Of a DNA stretch of 64,000 nucleotides, positions 52,627 to 62,493 are shown one piece after another (the stretch's first letter is position 1; each line of letters starts with the position of its first letter). The stretch is from positions 1 to 64,000 of the forward strand of contig JAUSMR010000153.1 in the NCBI GenBank assembly GCA_030645955.1, read 5' to 3'. The position numbers and the translations under genes were made by a program. The DNA is from Gallionella sp. (lineage in GTDB: Bacteria > Pseudomonadota > Gammaproteobacteria > Burkholderiales > Gallionellaceae). The notes beneath the pieces were generated by a model. The model was not told where the DNA came from. It did no database searches and saw only the letters and a list, made by a program, of their open reading frames with translations.

Positions 52627-53844
52627 TCACCCTTTAACCGGAACCACCTTACTGGCCGCCAGTTTGGCGCGGCTGCGCGCTTCATCCGTATTGCGGCCAG
52701 TAGCCAGTGCCACGCCCATGCGGCGGCGTGCGAAGGATTCCGGTTTGCCAAACAGGCGCACGTCGCTTTGCGGCACTCGCAATGCCTCATCCACGCCTGT
52801 GAAAGCGATACCCTGTTCTTCCAGTTTTCCATAGATCACCGCACTTGCGCCGGGCGCGCGCAGGCTGACGTCCACCGGCAGGCCGAGGATGGCGCGGGCG
52901 TGCAGTTCGAATTCGCTGTAGTGCTGGCTGCACATCGTGACCATGCCGGTGTCGTGCGGACGCGGGCTGACTTCGCTGAACCAGACTTCATCGCCCTTGA
53001 TAAATAATTCGACGCCGAAGATGCCGAGGCCACCAAGGTCGTCGGTGACTTTTTGCGCGATGTCGCGCGCGCGTTGCAGGGCCAGTGGCGACATGGCCTG
53101 CGGCTGCCAGCTTTCGACGTAATCGCCATGCACCTGCACATGCCCGATGGGTTCGCAGAAATGCGTCTCGACCCGGCCGTCCGCGCCCAATGCGCGCACG
53201 GTGAGCTGGGTGATTTCGTAATCGAATTGGATCATGCCTTCGACGATCACCCTGCCCTGATTCACGCGGCTGCCGCTGGCGGCGTAGCTCCACGCGGTTT
53301 CCACGTCGGCATCGCTGTCCAATTTCGATTGCCCTTTGCCGGATGACGACATCACCGGCTTGACGATGCACGGGAAGCCGATGTGGTCTATCGCAGCGCG
53401 CAACTCGTCCAGGCTGTCGGCGAAACGATACGGCGAAGTCGGCAATCCCAGCGTTTCAGCGGCAAGGTGGCGGATGCCTTCGCGGTTCATCGTGAGCCTT
53501 GCGGCGCGCGCGGTGGGGATGACGCGCGCCAGCCCTTCCTGCTCGATCTGCACCAGCATGTCGGTGGCAATCGCCTCGATCTCAGGCACGATGATGTGTG
53601 GTCTTTCCTGTTCGACCAGAGCGCGCAATTGTTTTCCATCCGCCATATTGATGACATGCGCGCGATGCGCCACCTGATGCCCCGGCGCATCGGCGTATCT
53701 GTCTACCGCAATGGTTTCCACGCCGAGGCGTTGCAGCGCGATGATGACCTCCTTGCCCAGTTCACCGCTGCCGAGCAGCATGACGCGGATGGCGGAAGGA
53801 GTGAGCGGAGTGCCGATGATGAGCGGATTTGTTGGAGTATTCAT
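52627..53844 (-). CDS. purT: Formate-dependent phosphoribosylglycinamide formyltransferase
   Basis: A 405-residue ATP-grasp enzyme of purine synthesis, using formate and ATP to formylate GAR. The N-terminal fold [36 protein letters not shown] segment, [13 protein letters not shown] (ATP loop), [20 protein letters not shown] (metal site) and the C-terminal lid are visible. Length is normal. No operon partner. Confidence 0.96.
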   Translation of the reverse strand: MNTPTNPLIIGTPLTPSAIRVMLLGSGELGKEVIIALQRLGVETIAVDRYADAPGHQVAHRAHVINMADGKQLRALVEQERPHIIVPEIEAIATDMLVQIEQEGLARVIPTARAARLTMNREGIRHLAAETLGLPTSPYRFADSLDELRAAIDHIGFPCIVKPVMSSSGKGQSKLDSDADVETAWSYAASGSRVNQGRVIVEGMIQFDYEITQLTVRALGADGRVETHFCEPIGHVQVHGDYVESWQPQAMSPLALQRARDIAQKVTDDLGGLGIFGVELFIKGDEVWFSEVSPRPHDTGMVTMCSQHYSEFELHARAILGLPVDVSLRAPGASAVIYGKLEEQGIAFTGVDEALRVPQSDVRLFGKPESFARRRMGVALATGRNTDEARSRAKLAASKVVPVKG

Positions 53845-53913
53845 GTGGTGTGCGCGAAATTATCCTGAAAACGGTTAGAACTTGTAGGAGCGGGCCAATT
53901 ATAAGTGAAATAC

Positions 53914-53964
53914 GTAGGGTGCATTCCATGCACCAATGGTGATGGTGCATGGAATGCACCCTAC
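53914..53964. repeat. Perfect 22-bp palindromic repeat between purT and fbaB
   Basis: 53914-53935 and 53943-53964 are perfect inverted copies with a 7-nt loop; ends GTAGGGTGCA and TGCACCCTAC. A related half lies near 57880-57905. Confidence 0.85.
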
Positions 53965-54037
53965 TTCACTGCAACATTTTGCGCGTCAACAGGAGTAACA
54001 TAACCATTCTATTCCAACCATCATAGGGAGCGAGATC

Positions 54038-55087
54038 ATGACGAACATCGTGCAATTATTGGGTGATGAAGCAGAACATTTGCTGGGTTATCGTTGCACT
54101 GGCATTCCCAAAGAATCGCTGCACCTGCCGGGCGCGGATTACGTGGATCGCGTGGTGGCGATGAAAGACCGCAAGACTGGCGTGCTGCGCAGCATGCAAG
54201 CCCTGTATGGGCACGGACGGCTGGCGAACAGCGGCTATCTGTCGCTGCTGCCGGTGGATCAGGGCGTGGAACATTCCGGTGGCGCCTCGTTCGCGCCGAA
54301 TCCGATTTATTTCGATCCGGAAAACATCGTCAAGCTCGCCATCGAAGGCGGCTGCAACGGCGTGGCCTCGACGCTCGGCGTGCTGTCCTCGGTGGCGCGC
54401 CGCTATGCGCACAAGATTCCGTTCATCGTCAAAATCAACCACAACGAAATACTGACCTACCCCAACATATTCGACCAGACGCTGTTCGCCAGCGTGGATC
54501 AGGCCTTCAACATGGGCGCGGTGGCGGTGGGCGCGACGGTGTTCTACGGCTCCGAACATTCGCGCCGCCAGATTCAGGAAATTTCCGATGCGTTTGAACA
54601 CGCGCATGAACTCGGCATGGCGACCATCCTGTGGGCTTACTTGCGCAATCCTGCATTCAAGACTGCCGACAAGGACTACCACGTAGCCGCCGACCTGACC
54701 GGACAGGCCAACCACCTCGCCGTCACCATCAACGCCGACATCGTCAAGCAGAAGATGGCCGAGAACAACGGCGGCTACAACGCCATCAAATTCGGCAAGA
54801 CCCATCCCAAGGTATACAGCGAACTCACCACCGACCACCCCATCGACCTGGTACGCTACCAGGTGGCGAACTGCTATATGGGGCGTGTCGGCATGATCAA
54901 TTCCGGCGGCGAATCGGGCAAGAATGATCTGCAACAGGCGGTGCGCACCGCGGTGATCAACAAGCGTGCGGGCGGCATGGGGCTGATCTCCGGGCGCAAG
55001 GCGTTCCAGAAACCGATGCAGGACGGCATCGCGCTGCTCAATGCGATTCAGGATGTGTATTCATCAAAAGAAGTGACTGTGGCGTAA
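54038..55087 (+). CDS. fbaB: Class I fructose-bisphosphate aldolase
   Basis: A 349-residue DhnA/FbaB-type aldolase: [20 protein letters not shown] near 78-97, [11 protein letters not shown] near 128 and NADIVKQK with Lys237 as the likely Schiff-base residue; [12 protein letters not shown] near the end binds phosphate. It cleaves or makes fructose 1,6-bisphosphate in glycolysis, gluconeogenesis or the Calvin cycle. GGGAG precedes the ATG. Confidence 0.95.
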   Translation: MTNIVQLLGDEAEHLLGYRCTGIPKESLHLPGADYVDRVVAMKDRKTGVLRSMQALYGHGRLANSGYLSLLPVDQGVEHSGGASFAPNPIYFDPENIVKLAIEGGCNGVASTLGVLSSVARRYAHKIPFIVKINHNEILTYPNIFDQTLFASVDQAFNMGAVAVGATVFYGSEHSRRQIQEISDAFEHAHELGMATILWAYLRNPAFKTADKDYHVAADLTGQANHLAVTINADIVKQKMAENNGGYNAIKFGKTHPKVYSELTTDHPIDLVRYQVANCYMGRVGMINSGGESGKNDLQQAVRTAVINKRAGGMGLISGRKAFQKPMQDGIALLNAIQDVYSSKEVTVA

Positions 55088-55107
55088 CTTATTGCGGAGG
55101 ATTGTCC

Positions 55108-55911
55108 ATGAAAAAGAACATCTCGATTGCTGTTGCTGTAGTTGTCATTGTTGGCGGCCTCGCCGCTTATCTCTACTGGCCGCAAAGCCAGCCGGAACCA
55201 GAACCGGTATACGTGCAAGCCCCGCCGCCCCCGCCTCCACCGCCGCCTGAACCAGAGGTGAGCCAGGTGATCGAGACTCCCCCGGCAGCACCCGCGTTGC
55301 CAGTGCTGGCTGAAAGCGACAGTTACATGCTCGATGCCCTGGCCGGACTGGTCGGCAATAAATCGTTGATGAAGGTCTTCCATACCGAGCGGATAATCCA
55401 TAATATCGTCGCTACCATCGACAACCTGCCGAGCAGGCGCGCGCCGATGAGCGTGATGCCGGTCGAACGGGCACCGGGCAAGTTTGTCACTGCAGGCACG
55501 GAAAGCGACCCGTCCATCAGCACCAAAAACGCAGCGCGCTACACGCCCTACGTGAAAATCGCCGAGGCGGTCGACGCCAAAAAACTGGTCGAGCTTTATG
55601 TCCGTCTCTATCCTCTGTTCCAGCAGGCCTACGAAAAGCTGGGCTACCCGAAGAAATATTTCAATGACCGCCTGATCGTGGCGCTCGACAACCTCCTGGC
55701 TGCGCCGGACATCAAGGAACCAGTCAGACTGGTTCAGCCCAATGTGTTTTACCTGTTTGCCGACCCCGATCTTGAAGAGCGTTCCATCGGCCAGCGTATC
55801 CTGATGCGGACAGGCAGCAAGAATGAGGCAATAATCAAAGGCAAGCTGCGCGAGATCAAACAGGAACTGATACTCCACATGCATGAGAAGAAAGTGGAGA
55901 GTGCTGGGTAA
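55108..55911 (+). CDS. DUF3014 membrane-anchored protein
   Basis: A 267-residue protein with a membrane anchor (ISIAVAVVVIVGGLAAYLYW, residues 5-24), a proline-rich spacer with a run of prolines (about 38-50), and the DUF3014 domain (ESDSYMLDALAGLVGNKSLM; YPLFQQAYEKLGYPKKYFND). Function unknown; the plan suggests a protein reaching across the periplasm. GGAGG lies 7 bp before the ATG. It follows fbaB by 20 bp. Confidence 0.88.
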   Translation: MKKNISIAVAVVVIVGGLAAYLYWPQSQPEPEPVYVQAPPPPPPPPPEPEVSQVIETPPAAPALPVLAESDSYMLDALAGLVGNKSLMKVFHTERIIHNIVATIDNLPSRRAPMSVMPVERAPGKFVTAGTESDPSISTKNAARYTPYVKIAEAVDAKKLVELYVRLYPLFQQAYEKLGYPKKYFNDRLIVALDNLLAAPDIKEPVRLVQPNVFYLFADPDLEERSIGQRILMRTGSKNEAIIKGKLREIKQELILHMHEKKVESAG

Positions 55912-55950
55912 TCGGGACTTTATTGATCCGGCACAGTGAAGTATTAACCC

Positions 55951-56006
55951 CGTTCGGGCTGAGCTTGTCGAAGCCCGTTCTCCTTTCGACAAACTCAAGG
56001 CGAACG
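55951..56006. repeat. Imperfect palindromic repeat after the DUF3014 gene
   Basis: 55951-55972 (CGTTCGGGCTGAGCTTGTCG at its start) and 55985-56006 are inverted copies with about four mismatches and a 12-nt loop. It lies between convergent genes and could end transcription. Confidence 0.7.
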
Positions 56007-56055
56007 GGCTTCAAACATAATCTGGCCGAATCAATAATTGTCACTCAGGTTCAAA

Positions 56056-57615
56056 TCAAACCCTGATTTCCATAATCTCCGTTACCGGCAGTGCCGCGAT
56101 ATCGCCCAGCTTCTCATTGCGCGAGGTGTTGAGATTCTCCAGTTCAGCGATGCGGGAATAGGACGCACCGACAAACACCTCACGCCCGTCGGCATCATGG
56201 CGGCGGATGCCGAATTGCACGCGTTGCCGCACTTCTGCGGGTAACTTGCCGAGCAGGTTCTTGGTGGCCCAGATGGCACCGCCGCGTGCGAAGTCGGACA
56301 ACCGCGCGGCGCGGTTGATGGTGTCACCCAGCACGGTGAATTCCACCTTGGTTTCGATGTGAAAGATGCCCAGCCATTCCTGCCCTTCGTTGAGGCCGGT
56401 ATTGAGATACAACTCGTTCAGCCAGCTCTTGCGCAACTGCCATTCCTTGCTGATCCTGCGCATCGTGGCCTTCATCTCCTGCGCACACATCAGCGCGTTG
56501 AAGATGTAGTTGCAGTCAGGCTGCGGGAAAAAGTAGTACACCATGCCGTCGCCCACATGCTTGCCGTGGGTGCCGTAATACTTGCGGAAGATCGGCTCCA
56601 TGGTGGACCAGATTTGGTTGATGAGTTCGAAGTATTCTTCCGGCGGCAGTTCGGTGCAAATGCGCACCGAGTTCTGCAAGTCCGCAACCAGCACGGCGAC
56701 GTCCGTCAGCACAGGCAGATGTTTTTTCAGCAGGTTGCGGATCACTTCGTCGCGCCGTTCCAGCAACCCCAGCAAACTGTCGTTGTCGCTGTCGTCGTGA
56801 CTGGGCTGATAGATGAGCAGGATACCTTCGCGGTAATAGGAGGCATAGACGTTGTAGCGGGCAACCTCGCCGTTTCCCAGGTGCAGAGTGAGAGGCAGTT
56901 GCATCAGCGTACCGCCGGGACGTGCTTCGGCCAGAGATTCTCCCGTTTGCATGACCGGAATGTCAGACTGACCGGTGAGTACGTCCATCAAATCGTTGCG
57001 CGTAAGGCGTCCCTTGCCCAGCAGCAGATAGAATTGCAGCAACTTCTCACGATTGGCGCCACTCCTGCCCAGTCGCCCCTTGAGCAAGTAGGCCAGCGCG
57101 TTGCGTTCCTTGATGTCTGCGGGCAAGCGATCAAATTCGCCCAACAGTTCAGTGCGCGCTTCTTCGTTGTACCAGGTGATCTCGAAGTTGTAGTTGACCA
57201 TGTAGGCCGGGAAAGGGATATGGTCAATAGTAAGCCGGAGCAGACTGGATTGGACTGGCGCGGCAGGTTGGGACGCATCCTGTTTATCCGCCGCGACGGA
57301 CTCCGCAGCAGATTCGGGGAGAGGAGTGTGAGTCGTCTTGAGCACCTGCACCGGTGCCTCCGGTATCTGGAAACCATCCAACTCCAGTTGCCGGGCAATT
57401 TCTGCCATGGCATAGCCATCCTTTTTCAATTGCCGGATGCGTTTCAGGCGCGTCAGTACTTCGCTGGGAAAATAGCCGAGTTGGCGCGCCTGGGTCGAAG
57501 CTCCCGGTTCTGGATTCTTCACCAGCGGGCGCGGTAACAGCCCCTGCGAGATGTAGTTGTTGAGCGTGGCACGGGAAATATTTGCGGCCTGCATTACCTC
57601 AAAACTGGTCAGCAT
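56056..57615 (-). CDS. MerR-type HTH + PAS + class III nucleotide cyclase fusion
   Basis: A 519-residue soluble protein. Residues 1-80 form a MerR-type winged helix (SFEVMQAANISRATLNNYIS; GYFPSEVLTRLKRIRQLKKD); a linker follows; 125-285 is PAS-like (IDHIPFPAYMVNYNFEITWY); 300-480 is an adenylate/guanylate cyclase domain with both metal aspartates (VLVADLQNSV; KHVGDGMVYYF) and the transition-state pair in TVLGDTINRAARL. The Thr-type purine pocket favours ATP. So it could bind DNA and make cAMP. No membrane helix. TAGACAG sites upstream suggest self-regulation. Confidence 0.88.
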   Translation of the reverse strand: MLTSFEVMQAANISRATLNNYISQGLLPRPLVKNPEPGASTQARQLGYFPSEVLTRLKRIRQLKKDGYAMAEIARQLELDGFQIPEAPVQVLKTTHTPLPESAAESVAADKQDASQPAAPVQSSLLRLTIDHIPFPAYMVNYNFEITWYNEEARTELLGEFDRLPADIKERNALAYLLKGRLGRSGANREKLLQFYLLLGKGRLTRNDLMDVLTGQSDIPVMQTGESLAEARPGGTLMQLPLTLHLGNGEVARYNVYASYYREGILLIYQPSHDDSDNDSLLGLLERRDEVIRNLLKKHLPVLTDVAVLVADLQNSVRICTELPPEEYFELINQIWSTMEPIFRKYYGTHGKHVGDGMVYYFFPQPDCNYIFNALMCAQEMKATMRRISKEWQLRKSWLNELYLNTGLNEGQEWLGIFHIETKVEFTVLGDTINRAARLSDFARGGAIWATKNLLGKLPAEVRQRVQFGIRRHDADGREVFVGASYSRIAELENLNTSRNEKLGDIAALPVTEIMEIRV

Positions 57616-57619
57616 AATT

Positions 57620-57794
57620 TAGACAGGCTAACTGTATAATTAGACAGTTGCATATTTAAACCTTCAGGCCGTATATGTCAAGATAATTTTGACATGAAGG
57701 TAATTCGCTATCTAATTGCCGCGAAGACAAAATTAAATCTTATTTGCTGCGACATAGACAGTACAGCGAACTGTCTAACAGTATAAATGACAGT
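57620..57794. promoter_or_regulatory. Cluster of TAGACAG half-sites upstream of the MerR-cyclase gene
   Basis: Exact TAGACAG occurs at 57620-57626, 57641-57647 and 57755-57761, and inverted at 57771-57777; shorter GACAGT copies add to this. AACTGT-N8-ACAGTT (57630-57649) is a 20-bp MerR-like palindrome 15 bp before the start codon. Confidence 0.55.
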
Positions 57795-57913
57795 ATTCGA
57801 ACATCAGCAGCATCCGGTTAATTTACGCATTCATGCGCCCAAGCCAGCCATTGGCGCGTTTGCAGCAAGCGTAGCGTGCCACGCACCAGAGCCATTGGTG
57901 CACGGAGTGCACC

Positions 57914-58810
57914 CTATTTTGATTCTGTATACAGCTTCCCCGATAGCAAACTGGCGGAAATAATCAACAGCGCGCCGAGCCAGTCGCGCAGTTGCATCGC
58001 TTCATCGGCAAGAAAATATGACGAGACGGCGGCGACCACCAGTTCGAACAGGAACATGATGATGGCGCGGTTGGCGGGCAGATGGGCAATGGCATACTGC
58101 ACGGCGAAGCTGACGGCGCACAGCACGATGCCGAGCAGCGCGAGTATCAGCCAGGCCTGCGCATCAATCGCCAGCAGTTGATTTTGCATGCCGCCTTGCC
58201 ACCACAGCAGCGGCGCGGTCAGCAGGGCGGTGCCGAGCCACACGCTGTAGGACTTCACCTCCAAGCTCAAATGCGCGGCTCGCCGCGACACCACGTTGGA
58301 CAGCGCGAAGCCCATGCCTGCCGACAGGCCGATCCATTCGGCTGGATTATTTGGCAGCGGCAAGCCGAGTTGCGGCTCCCACAGCATGATGACCGCGCCG
58401 CCGAAGGACAACGTAATGATGAGGTAGCCATAGCGATTGAGCCGCTCGCCGAGCAGCCAATAGGAAAACAATATCGTCCACAGCGGCGCAAGATAGAACA
58501 GCAGCAGCACACGCATCACCTCACCGTGCAGCACCGCCAGCACATAGCCGAAATTCGCCCAGCCCGCGCTCAACAGTAAAGCCACCGCCCACCAACCTGC
58601 CCCGTCGTTATTATGCAGGCGCAGCTCACGCCACACGCGCGGCAGCATGAACGCGCCGCACAGCATCGCCAGCAGATAGGTGGCCAGCGTCGCCAGCGTG
58701 CCGGAGACGCCGGCATCCTGCAACACGCGGAAGGGATACCAGATCAGCCCCCATACCAGCGCGCCGGTCAATACACTGGCAATCGGCAATACATTTTGTT
58801 TTGATGGCAC
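57914..58810 (-). CDS. EamA-family (DMT) transporter
   Basis: A 298-residue protein with ten predicted helices in two EamA repeats (VLTGALVWGLIWYPFRVLQD near 13; LLFYLAPLWTILFSYWLLGE near 103-122; ALLGIVLCAVSFAVQYAIA near 225; FLFELVVAAVSSYFLADEAM near 255). Substrate cannot be told from sequence. It is divergent from dapC with 69 bp between starts. Confidence 0.9.
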   Translation of the reverse strand: MPSKQNVLPIASVLTGALVWGLIWYPFRVLQDAGVSGTLATLATYLLAMLCGAFMLPRVWRELRLHNNDGAGWWAVALLLSAGWANFGYVLAVLHGEVMRVLLLFYLAPLWTILFSYWLLGERLNRYGYLIITLSFGGAVIMLWEPQLGLPLPNNPAEWIGLSAGMGFALSNVVSRRAAHLSLEVKSYSVWLGTALLTAPLLWWQGGMQNQLLAIDAQAWLILALLGIVLCAVSFAVQYAIAHLPANRAIIMFLFELVVAAVSSYFLADEAMQLRDWLGALLIISASLLSGKLYTESK

Positions 58811-58879
58811 TGGCCAGCCCCTAATTATGCAATGCGCCCTTATAATGCGCGCTGATTTTCGCTACCTGTTAAATTCTGA

Positions 58880-60190
58880 ATGAATCCCGACCTCAATCGT
58901 TTACAGCCCTACCCGTTCCAGAAACTCGCCGCGCTGTTTCGCGAAGTCCAGCCGAACCCGGATTATCGTGCTATCAGTCTGTCCATCGGCGAACCGAAAC
59001 ACGCCACGCCGCAGTTCATCAAGGATGCGCTGACCGCCAATCTCGACGGGCTGGCAAATTATCCCACAACCGCAGGCAGCGATGCGCTGCGCAGTGCCAT
59101 CGCGACTTGGCTGGCGACTCGCTACGGTATTCCGCTGCCGGATGCCAAGACCCAGGTTCTGCCGGTGAACGGCAGCCGCGAGGCGTTGTTCGCATTCGCC
59201 CAAGCGGTGATCGATCGCAGCAAAAGCAATCCTGCCGTGGTCTGCCCCAACCCGTTCTACCAGATTTACGAAGGTGCGGCGTTGCTGGCCGGGGCCACGC
59301 CCTGCTTCCTCAACACCCTGCCGGAAGACGACTACGCGCTGAATTTCGCGCAACTGCCGGAAGAGGTCTGGACACGCACCCAACTGATTTATGTGTGCTC
59401 TCCCGGCAACCCGACCGGGCATGTGATGCCGCTGGCAGAGTGGCAGATACTGTTCGAGATGTCCGACCGCTACGGTTTCGTGATCGCCTCGGATGAGTGC
59501 TATTCGGAGATTTATTTTGTTGCGCCATCGGAGGGCAGAACAGGGGCCCCGCGCAGCGGGGGTGTGACCCCGGAGATGGATGCAGCGGCCGCTTCAAATA
59601 AACTTGGCTCAACTATGCCCTCTCGCGGACGCACGCCGCTCGGCGCGCTGCAAGCCGCTCAACAACTGGGGCGCAGCGACTACCGCAATCTGGTGGTTTT
59701 CTCCAGTTTATCGAAACGCTCCAACTTGCCCGGCATGCGCTCCGGCTTTGTCGCTGGGGATGCCAGGGTGATCGAAAAATTTACGCTGTATCGCACCTAT
59801 CACGGCTCGGCAATGAATCCGGCGATACAAGCCGCCAGCATCGCCGCGTGGAATGATGAAGCGCACGTCGCGGAAAACCGCCGTCTGTATACGGAGAAAT
59901 TCGCCATGGTGCTGGAGATACTCAAACCGGTGTTGCCGGTTACCTTGCCGGATGCCGGCTTCTATATGTGGATACGCACGCCGGTTGCCGACACCGACTT
60001 CGCGCAAGCCTTGTATCGCGACTATAATGTAACCGTGTTGCCGGGCAGCTATCTGGCGCGTACCGCGCAGGGAGTGAATCCCGGCGAAAATTTTGTGCGG
60101 CTGGCACTGGTTGCAGATACGGAAGAGACTGTGGAAGCCGCACAACGAATAGCAAAATTCAGTCGTAAGTTATTAGACGTAAGTTGTTAG
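58880..60190 (+). CDS. dapC: N-succinyldiaminopimelate aminotransferase with in-frame insertion
   Basis: A 436-residue fold-type I PLP enzyme of lysine/meso-DAP synthesis. SIGEPKHATPQFI, VNGSREALFAFAQ, SPGNPTGHVM, SDECYSEIYF and the PLP lysine in SSLSKRSNLPGMRSGF are present. Between ECYSEIYF and PLGALQAAQQLG about 33 extra residues (PSEGRTGAPRSGGVTPEMD...) interrupt a normally short loop; they match a 92-bp segment with inverted ends. The last codons (RKLLDVSC) and stop lie in a second repeat. dapD and dapE are nearby. Confidence 0.94.
   Translation: MNPDLNRLQPYPFQKLAALFREVQPNPDYRAISLSIGEPKHATPQFIKDALTANLDGLANYPTTAGSDALRSAIATWLATRYGIPLPDAKTQVLPVNGSREALFAFAQAVIDRSKSNPAVVCPNPFYQIYEGAALLAGATPCFLNTLPEDDYALNFAQLPEEVWTRTQLIYVCSPGNPTGHVMPLAEWQILFEMSDRYGFVIASDECYSEIYFVAPSEGRTGAPRSGGVTPEMDAAAASNKLGSTMPSRGRTPLGALQAAQQLGRSDYRNLVVFSSLSKRSNLPGMRSGFVAGDARVIEKFTLYRTYHGSAMNPAIQAASIAAWNDEAHVAENRRLYTEKFAMVLEILKPVLPVTLPDAGFYMWIRTPVADTDFAQALYRDYNVTVLPGSYLARTAQGVNPGENFVRLALVADTEETVEAAQRIAKFSRKLLDVSC
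59531..59622. repeat. In-frame insertion inside dapC
   Basis: GAGGGCA (59531-59537) and TGCCCTC (59616-59622) are inverted ends of a 92-bp segment that adds about 31-33 residues next to the PLP aspartate loop. GGGGCCCCG and GTGACCCCGGAG words inside are out of character with the gene. Confidence 0.55.
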
Positions 60191-60239
60191 TTGGCGTTGT
60201 CCGCTGCGCGTTTCTTGTTTTAACTTACGTCTTACGACT
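60161..60239 (+). repeat. Palindromic element at the dapC end (copy A)
   Basis: 60161-60185 and 60222-60239 are inverted (AGTCGTAAG... / ...CTTACGACT) around a CCGCTGCGCG core. It codes the last residues and stop of dapC. Copy B, inverted, follows dapD. Confidence 0.7.
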
Positions 60240-60274
60240 GCCAACTATCAACTTTAAATTTACTGGAAATCACC

Positions 60275-61096
60275 ATGGATCAATTGCAGCAAACCATCGA
60301 ACAAGCTTTTGAACGCCGCGCCGAAATCACCCCGCGCAATGCAGATGCGCAGCTCAAAGAAGCGGTGGATAACGTCATCACCCAGCTCGATCAGGGCAAG
60401 CTGCGCGTCGCAGAAAAAATTGACGGCCAATGGGTAACCCATCAATGGCTGAAGAAGGCCGTACTGTTGTCGTTCCGCCTGGAAGACAACGCCTTCATCA
60501 AGGGCGGCTTTACCAACTATTACGACAAAGTCCCCTCCAAGTTCGCCGACTACAACAGCCACGATTTTCGCGAAGGCGGTTTCCGCGTTGTGCCTCCGGC
60601 TGCTGCGCGCAGAGGCGCATACATCGCCAAAAACGTGGTGTTGATGCCCTCCTACGTGAACATCGGCGCATATGTCGACGAAGGCACCATGGTGGACACC
60701 TGGGCGACAGTCGGCTCCTGCGCGCAGATCGGCAAGAATGTACACTTGAGCGGCGGTGTAGGCATCGGCGGCGTGCTGGAACCGGTACAGGCCAACCCTA
60801 CCATCATCGGCGACAACTGCTTCATCGGCGCGCGCTCGGAGATTGTGGAAGGTGTGATTCTTGAAGACAACGTGGTGATTTCGATGGGCGTATTCATCAG
60901 CCAGAGCACCAAGATCTACGACCGCGAAACTGGCGAGGTTCACTATGGCCGGGTACCATCCGGCTCGGTGGTTGTTAGCGGCAACCTGCCTTCCAAGGAC
61001 GGCAGTTACAGCTTGTACTGCGCGGTGATTGTAAAAAAAGTCGATACCAAGACTTTGTCCAAGGTGGGCATCAACGAATTGTTGAGAGGCATCTAA
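60275..61096 (+). CDS. dapD: Tetrahydrodipicolinate N-succinyltransferase
   Basis: A 273-residue left-handed beta-helix enzyme that transfers succinyl from succinyl-CoA to tetrahydrodipicolinate. [40 protein letters not shown] and [20 protein letters not shown] show the hexapeptide repeats and active region. It makes the precursor of the DapC substrate. Palindromic elements flank it on both sides. Confidence 0.97.
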   Translation: MDQLQQTIEQAFERRAEITPRNADAQLKEAVDNVITQLDQGKLRVAEKIDGQWVTHQWLKKAVLLSFRLEDNAFIKGGFTNYYDKVPSKFADYNSHDFREGGFRVVPPAAARRGAYIAKNVVLMPSYVNIGAYVDEGTMVDTWATVGSCAQIGKNVHLSGGVGIGGVLEPVQANPTIIGDNCFIGARSEIVEGVILEDNVVISMGVFISQSTKIYDRETGEVHYGRVPSGSVVVSGNLPSKDGSYSLYCAVIVKKVDTKTLSKVGINELLRGI

Positions 61097-61100
61097 ATGC

Positions 61101-61184
61101 AGACGTAAGACATAAGACGCAAGTCGTTAGTTAAAGTAAAACCGCGCAGCGGCAATACCAACTAATAACTTACGTCTAACGTCT
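61101..61184 (-). repeat. Palindromic element after dapD (copy B)
   Basis: On the minus strand it aligns with copy A (60161-60239), including the CCGCTGCGCG core and GACGTAAGTTATTAGTTGG words, so the two are inverted copies bracketing dapD. Confidence 0.7.
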
Positions 61185-61207
61185 ATCAACTGTTTCAGGA
61201 GACCGAC

Positions 61208-62380
61208 ATGATCATTACACCGTTACTTCAACTGGCAGCAAGCAAAAATGCTTCCGACTTGTTTTTCTCGGTCGGGGCGCCGGTCAATATCAAAATCGAC
61301 GGCATCGCCATGCCAGTCAATGCACAGCTTCTGGAAGCGGAAGTCGTCAAGCGCATTGCCTATGAAATGATGACTCCGAAGCAAATCGCCGAGTTCGAGT
61401 CGGAGATGGAAATGAATTTTTCGTTCCATGCCGAAGGTATCGGCAACTTCCGCGCCAACATTTTTCGTCAGCGCGGCAATGTTGCCGTCGTGATTCGTTT
61501 TATCAAGGCCAAGATCGGAAGCTCCGAAGAACTCAATCTGCCTGACATACTAAAAGTGTTGATCATGGAAAAACGCGGCCTGATCCTGGTGGTCGGCGCG
61601 ACCGGTTCGGGAAAATCAACCACGCTTGCCGCCATGATCGAGCATCGCAGCCATAACATGAGCGGCCATATCCTGACCATCGAGGAGCCTATCGAATATA
61701 TTTTCAAACACGGAAAGTCCATCGTTAACCAACGCGAGATCGGCACCGACACGCTCTCTTATGAAAACGCTTTGTCCAGCGGGATGCGCGAGGCGCCGGA
61801 CGTGCTGATGATCGGAGAAGTCCGTGATCGCGACACACTCAAACACGCGTTGATCTTCGCCCAGACCGGACACCTGTGCCTGGCAACCCTGCATGCCAAC
61901 AACAGCTATCACGCGCTGAATCGTATCGTGAATTTCTTCCCGTATGAATCACGCAGGGGCGTATTGGCAGACCTGTCAATGTGCTTGCGCGCGGTGATCT
62001 CGCAACGCCTGGTGCGCAATGTGCACGGCAAGCAGGTTCCCGCAGTGGAAATCCTGCTGAACACCTCACTGATAGCCGACCAAATCAAGAACGATGAACT
62101 CGACAAGATTCGCGAGTCCATTGAAAAAAGCGTTTCCGCCGGTTCGCAAACCTTCGAGCAAGCCCTCTACAAACTGTTCAAATCCGGGCAAATCACCAAA
62201 GAAGAGGCAATGCGCAACGCCGATTCAGCAAGCAATTTGTCCTCGCTGGTCGACTTTGCGGAACGCACCAATACCAACCTGAAAGCACCCGCGTTTGATC
62301 CCAATCAGGTTGCCAAAAAAAGTTCATCCTCACAAGCCGATTTTAGCGAAATCAAGCTTAACCTGAACGAACCTAAATGA
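61208..62380 (+). CDS. pilU: PilT-like twitching ATPase PilU
   Basis: A 390-residue hexameric retraction ATPase of type IV pili. NASDLFFSVGAPVNIKIDG (PAS-like start), Walker A VGATGSGKSTTLAAM (near 135), TIEEPIEYIF, Walker B VLMIGEVRD and HLCLATLHANNSYHALNR (His box) are present. The C-terminal tail (KKSSSSQADFSEIKLN) fits PilU more than PilT. No pilT lies beside it. GGAG precedes the ATG. Confidence 0.92.
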   Translation: MIITPLLQLAASKNASDLFFSVGAPVNIKIDGIAMPVNAQLLEAEVVKRIAYEMMTPKQIAEFESEMEMNFSFHAEGIGNFRANIFRQRGNVAVVIRFIKAKIGSSEELNLPDILKVLIMEKRGLILVVGATGSGKSTTLAAMIEHRSHNMSGHILTIEEPIEYIFKHGKSIVNQREIGTDTLSYENALSSGMREAPDVLMIGEVRDRDTLKHALIFAQTGHLCLATLHANNSYHALNRIVNFFPYESRRGVLADLSMCLRAVISQRLVRNVHGKQVPAVEILLNTSLIADQIKNDELDKIRESIEKSVSAGSQTFEQALYKLFKSGQITKEEAMRNADSASNLSSLVDFAERTNTNLKAPAFDPNQVAKKSSSSQADFSEIKLNLNEPK

Positions 62381-62493
62381 GGTTGTATGGCATCCCCAAT
62401 TGCACCAGGAAGAAATGCTCACGACTGGCTGTCGCTACCTGGCAAACTGCTGCATATCGGTATTGGCAACGCTGCTTGCTCCAGAATACTTAA

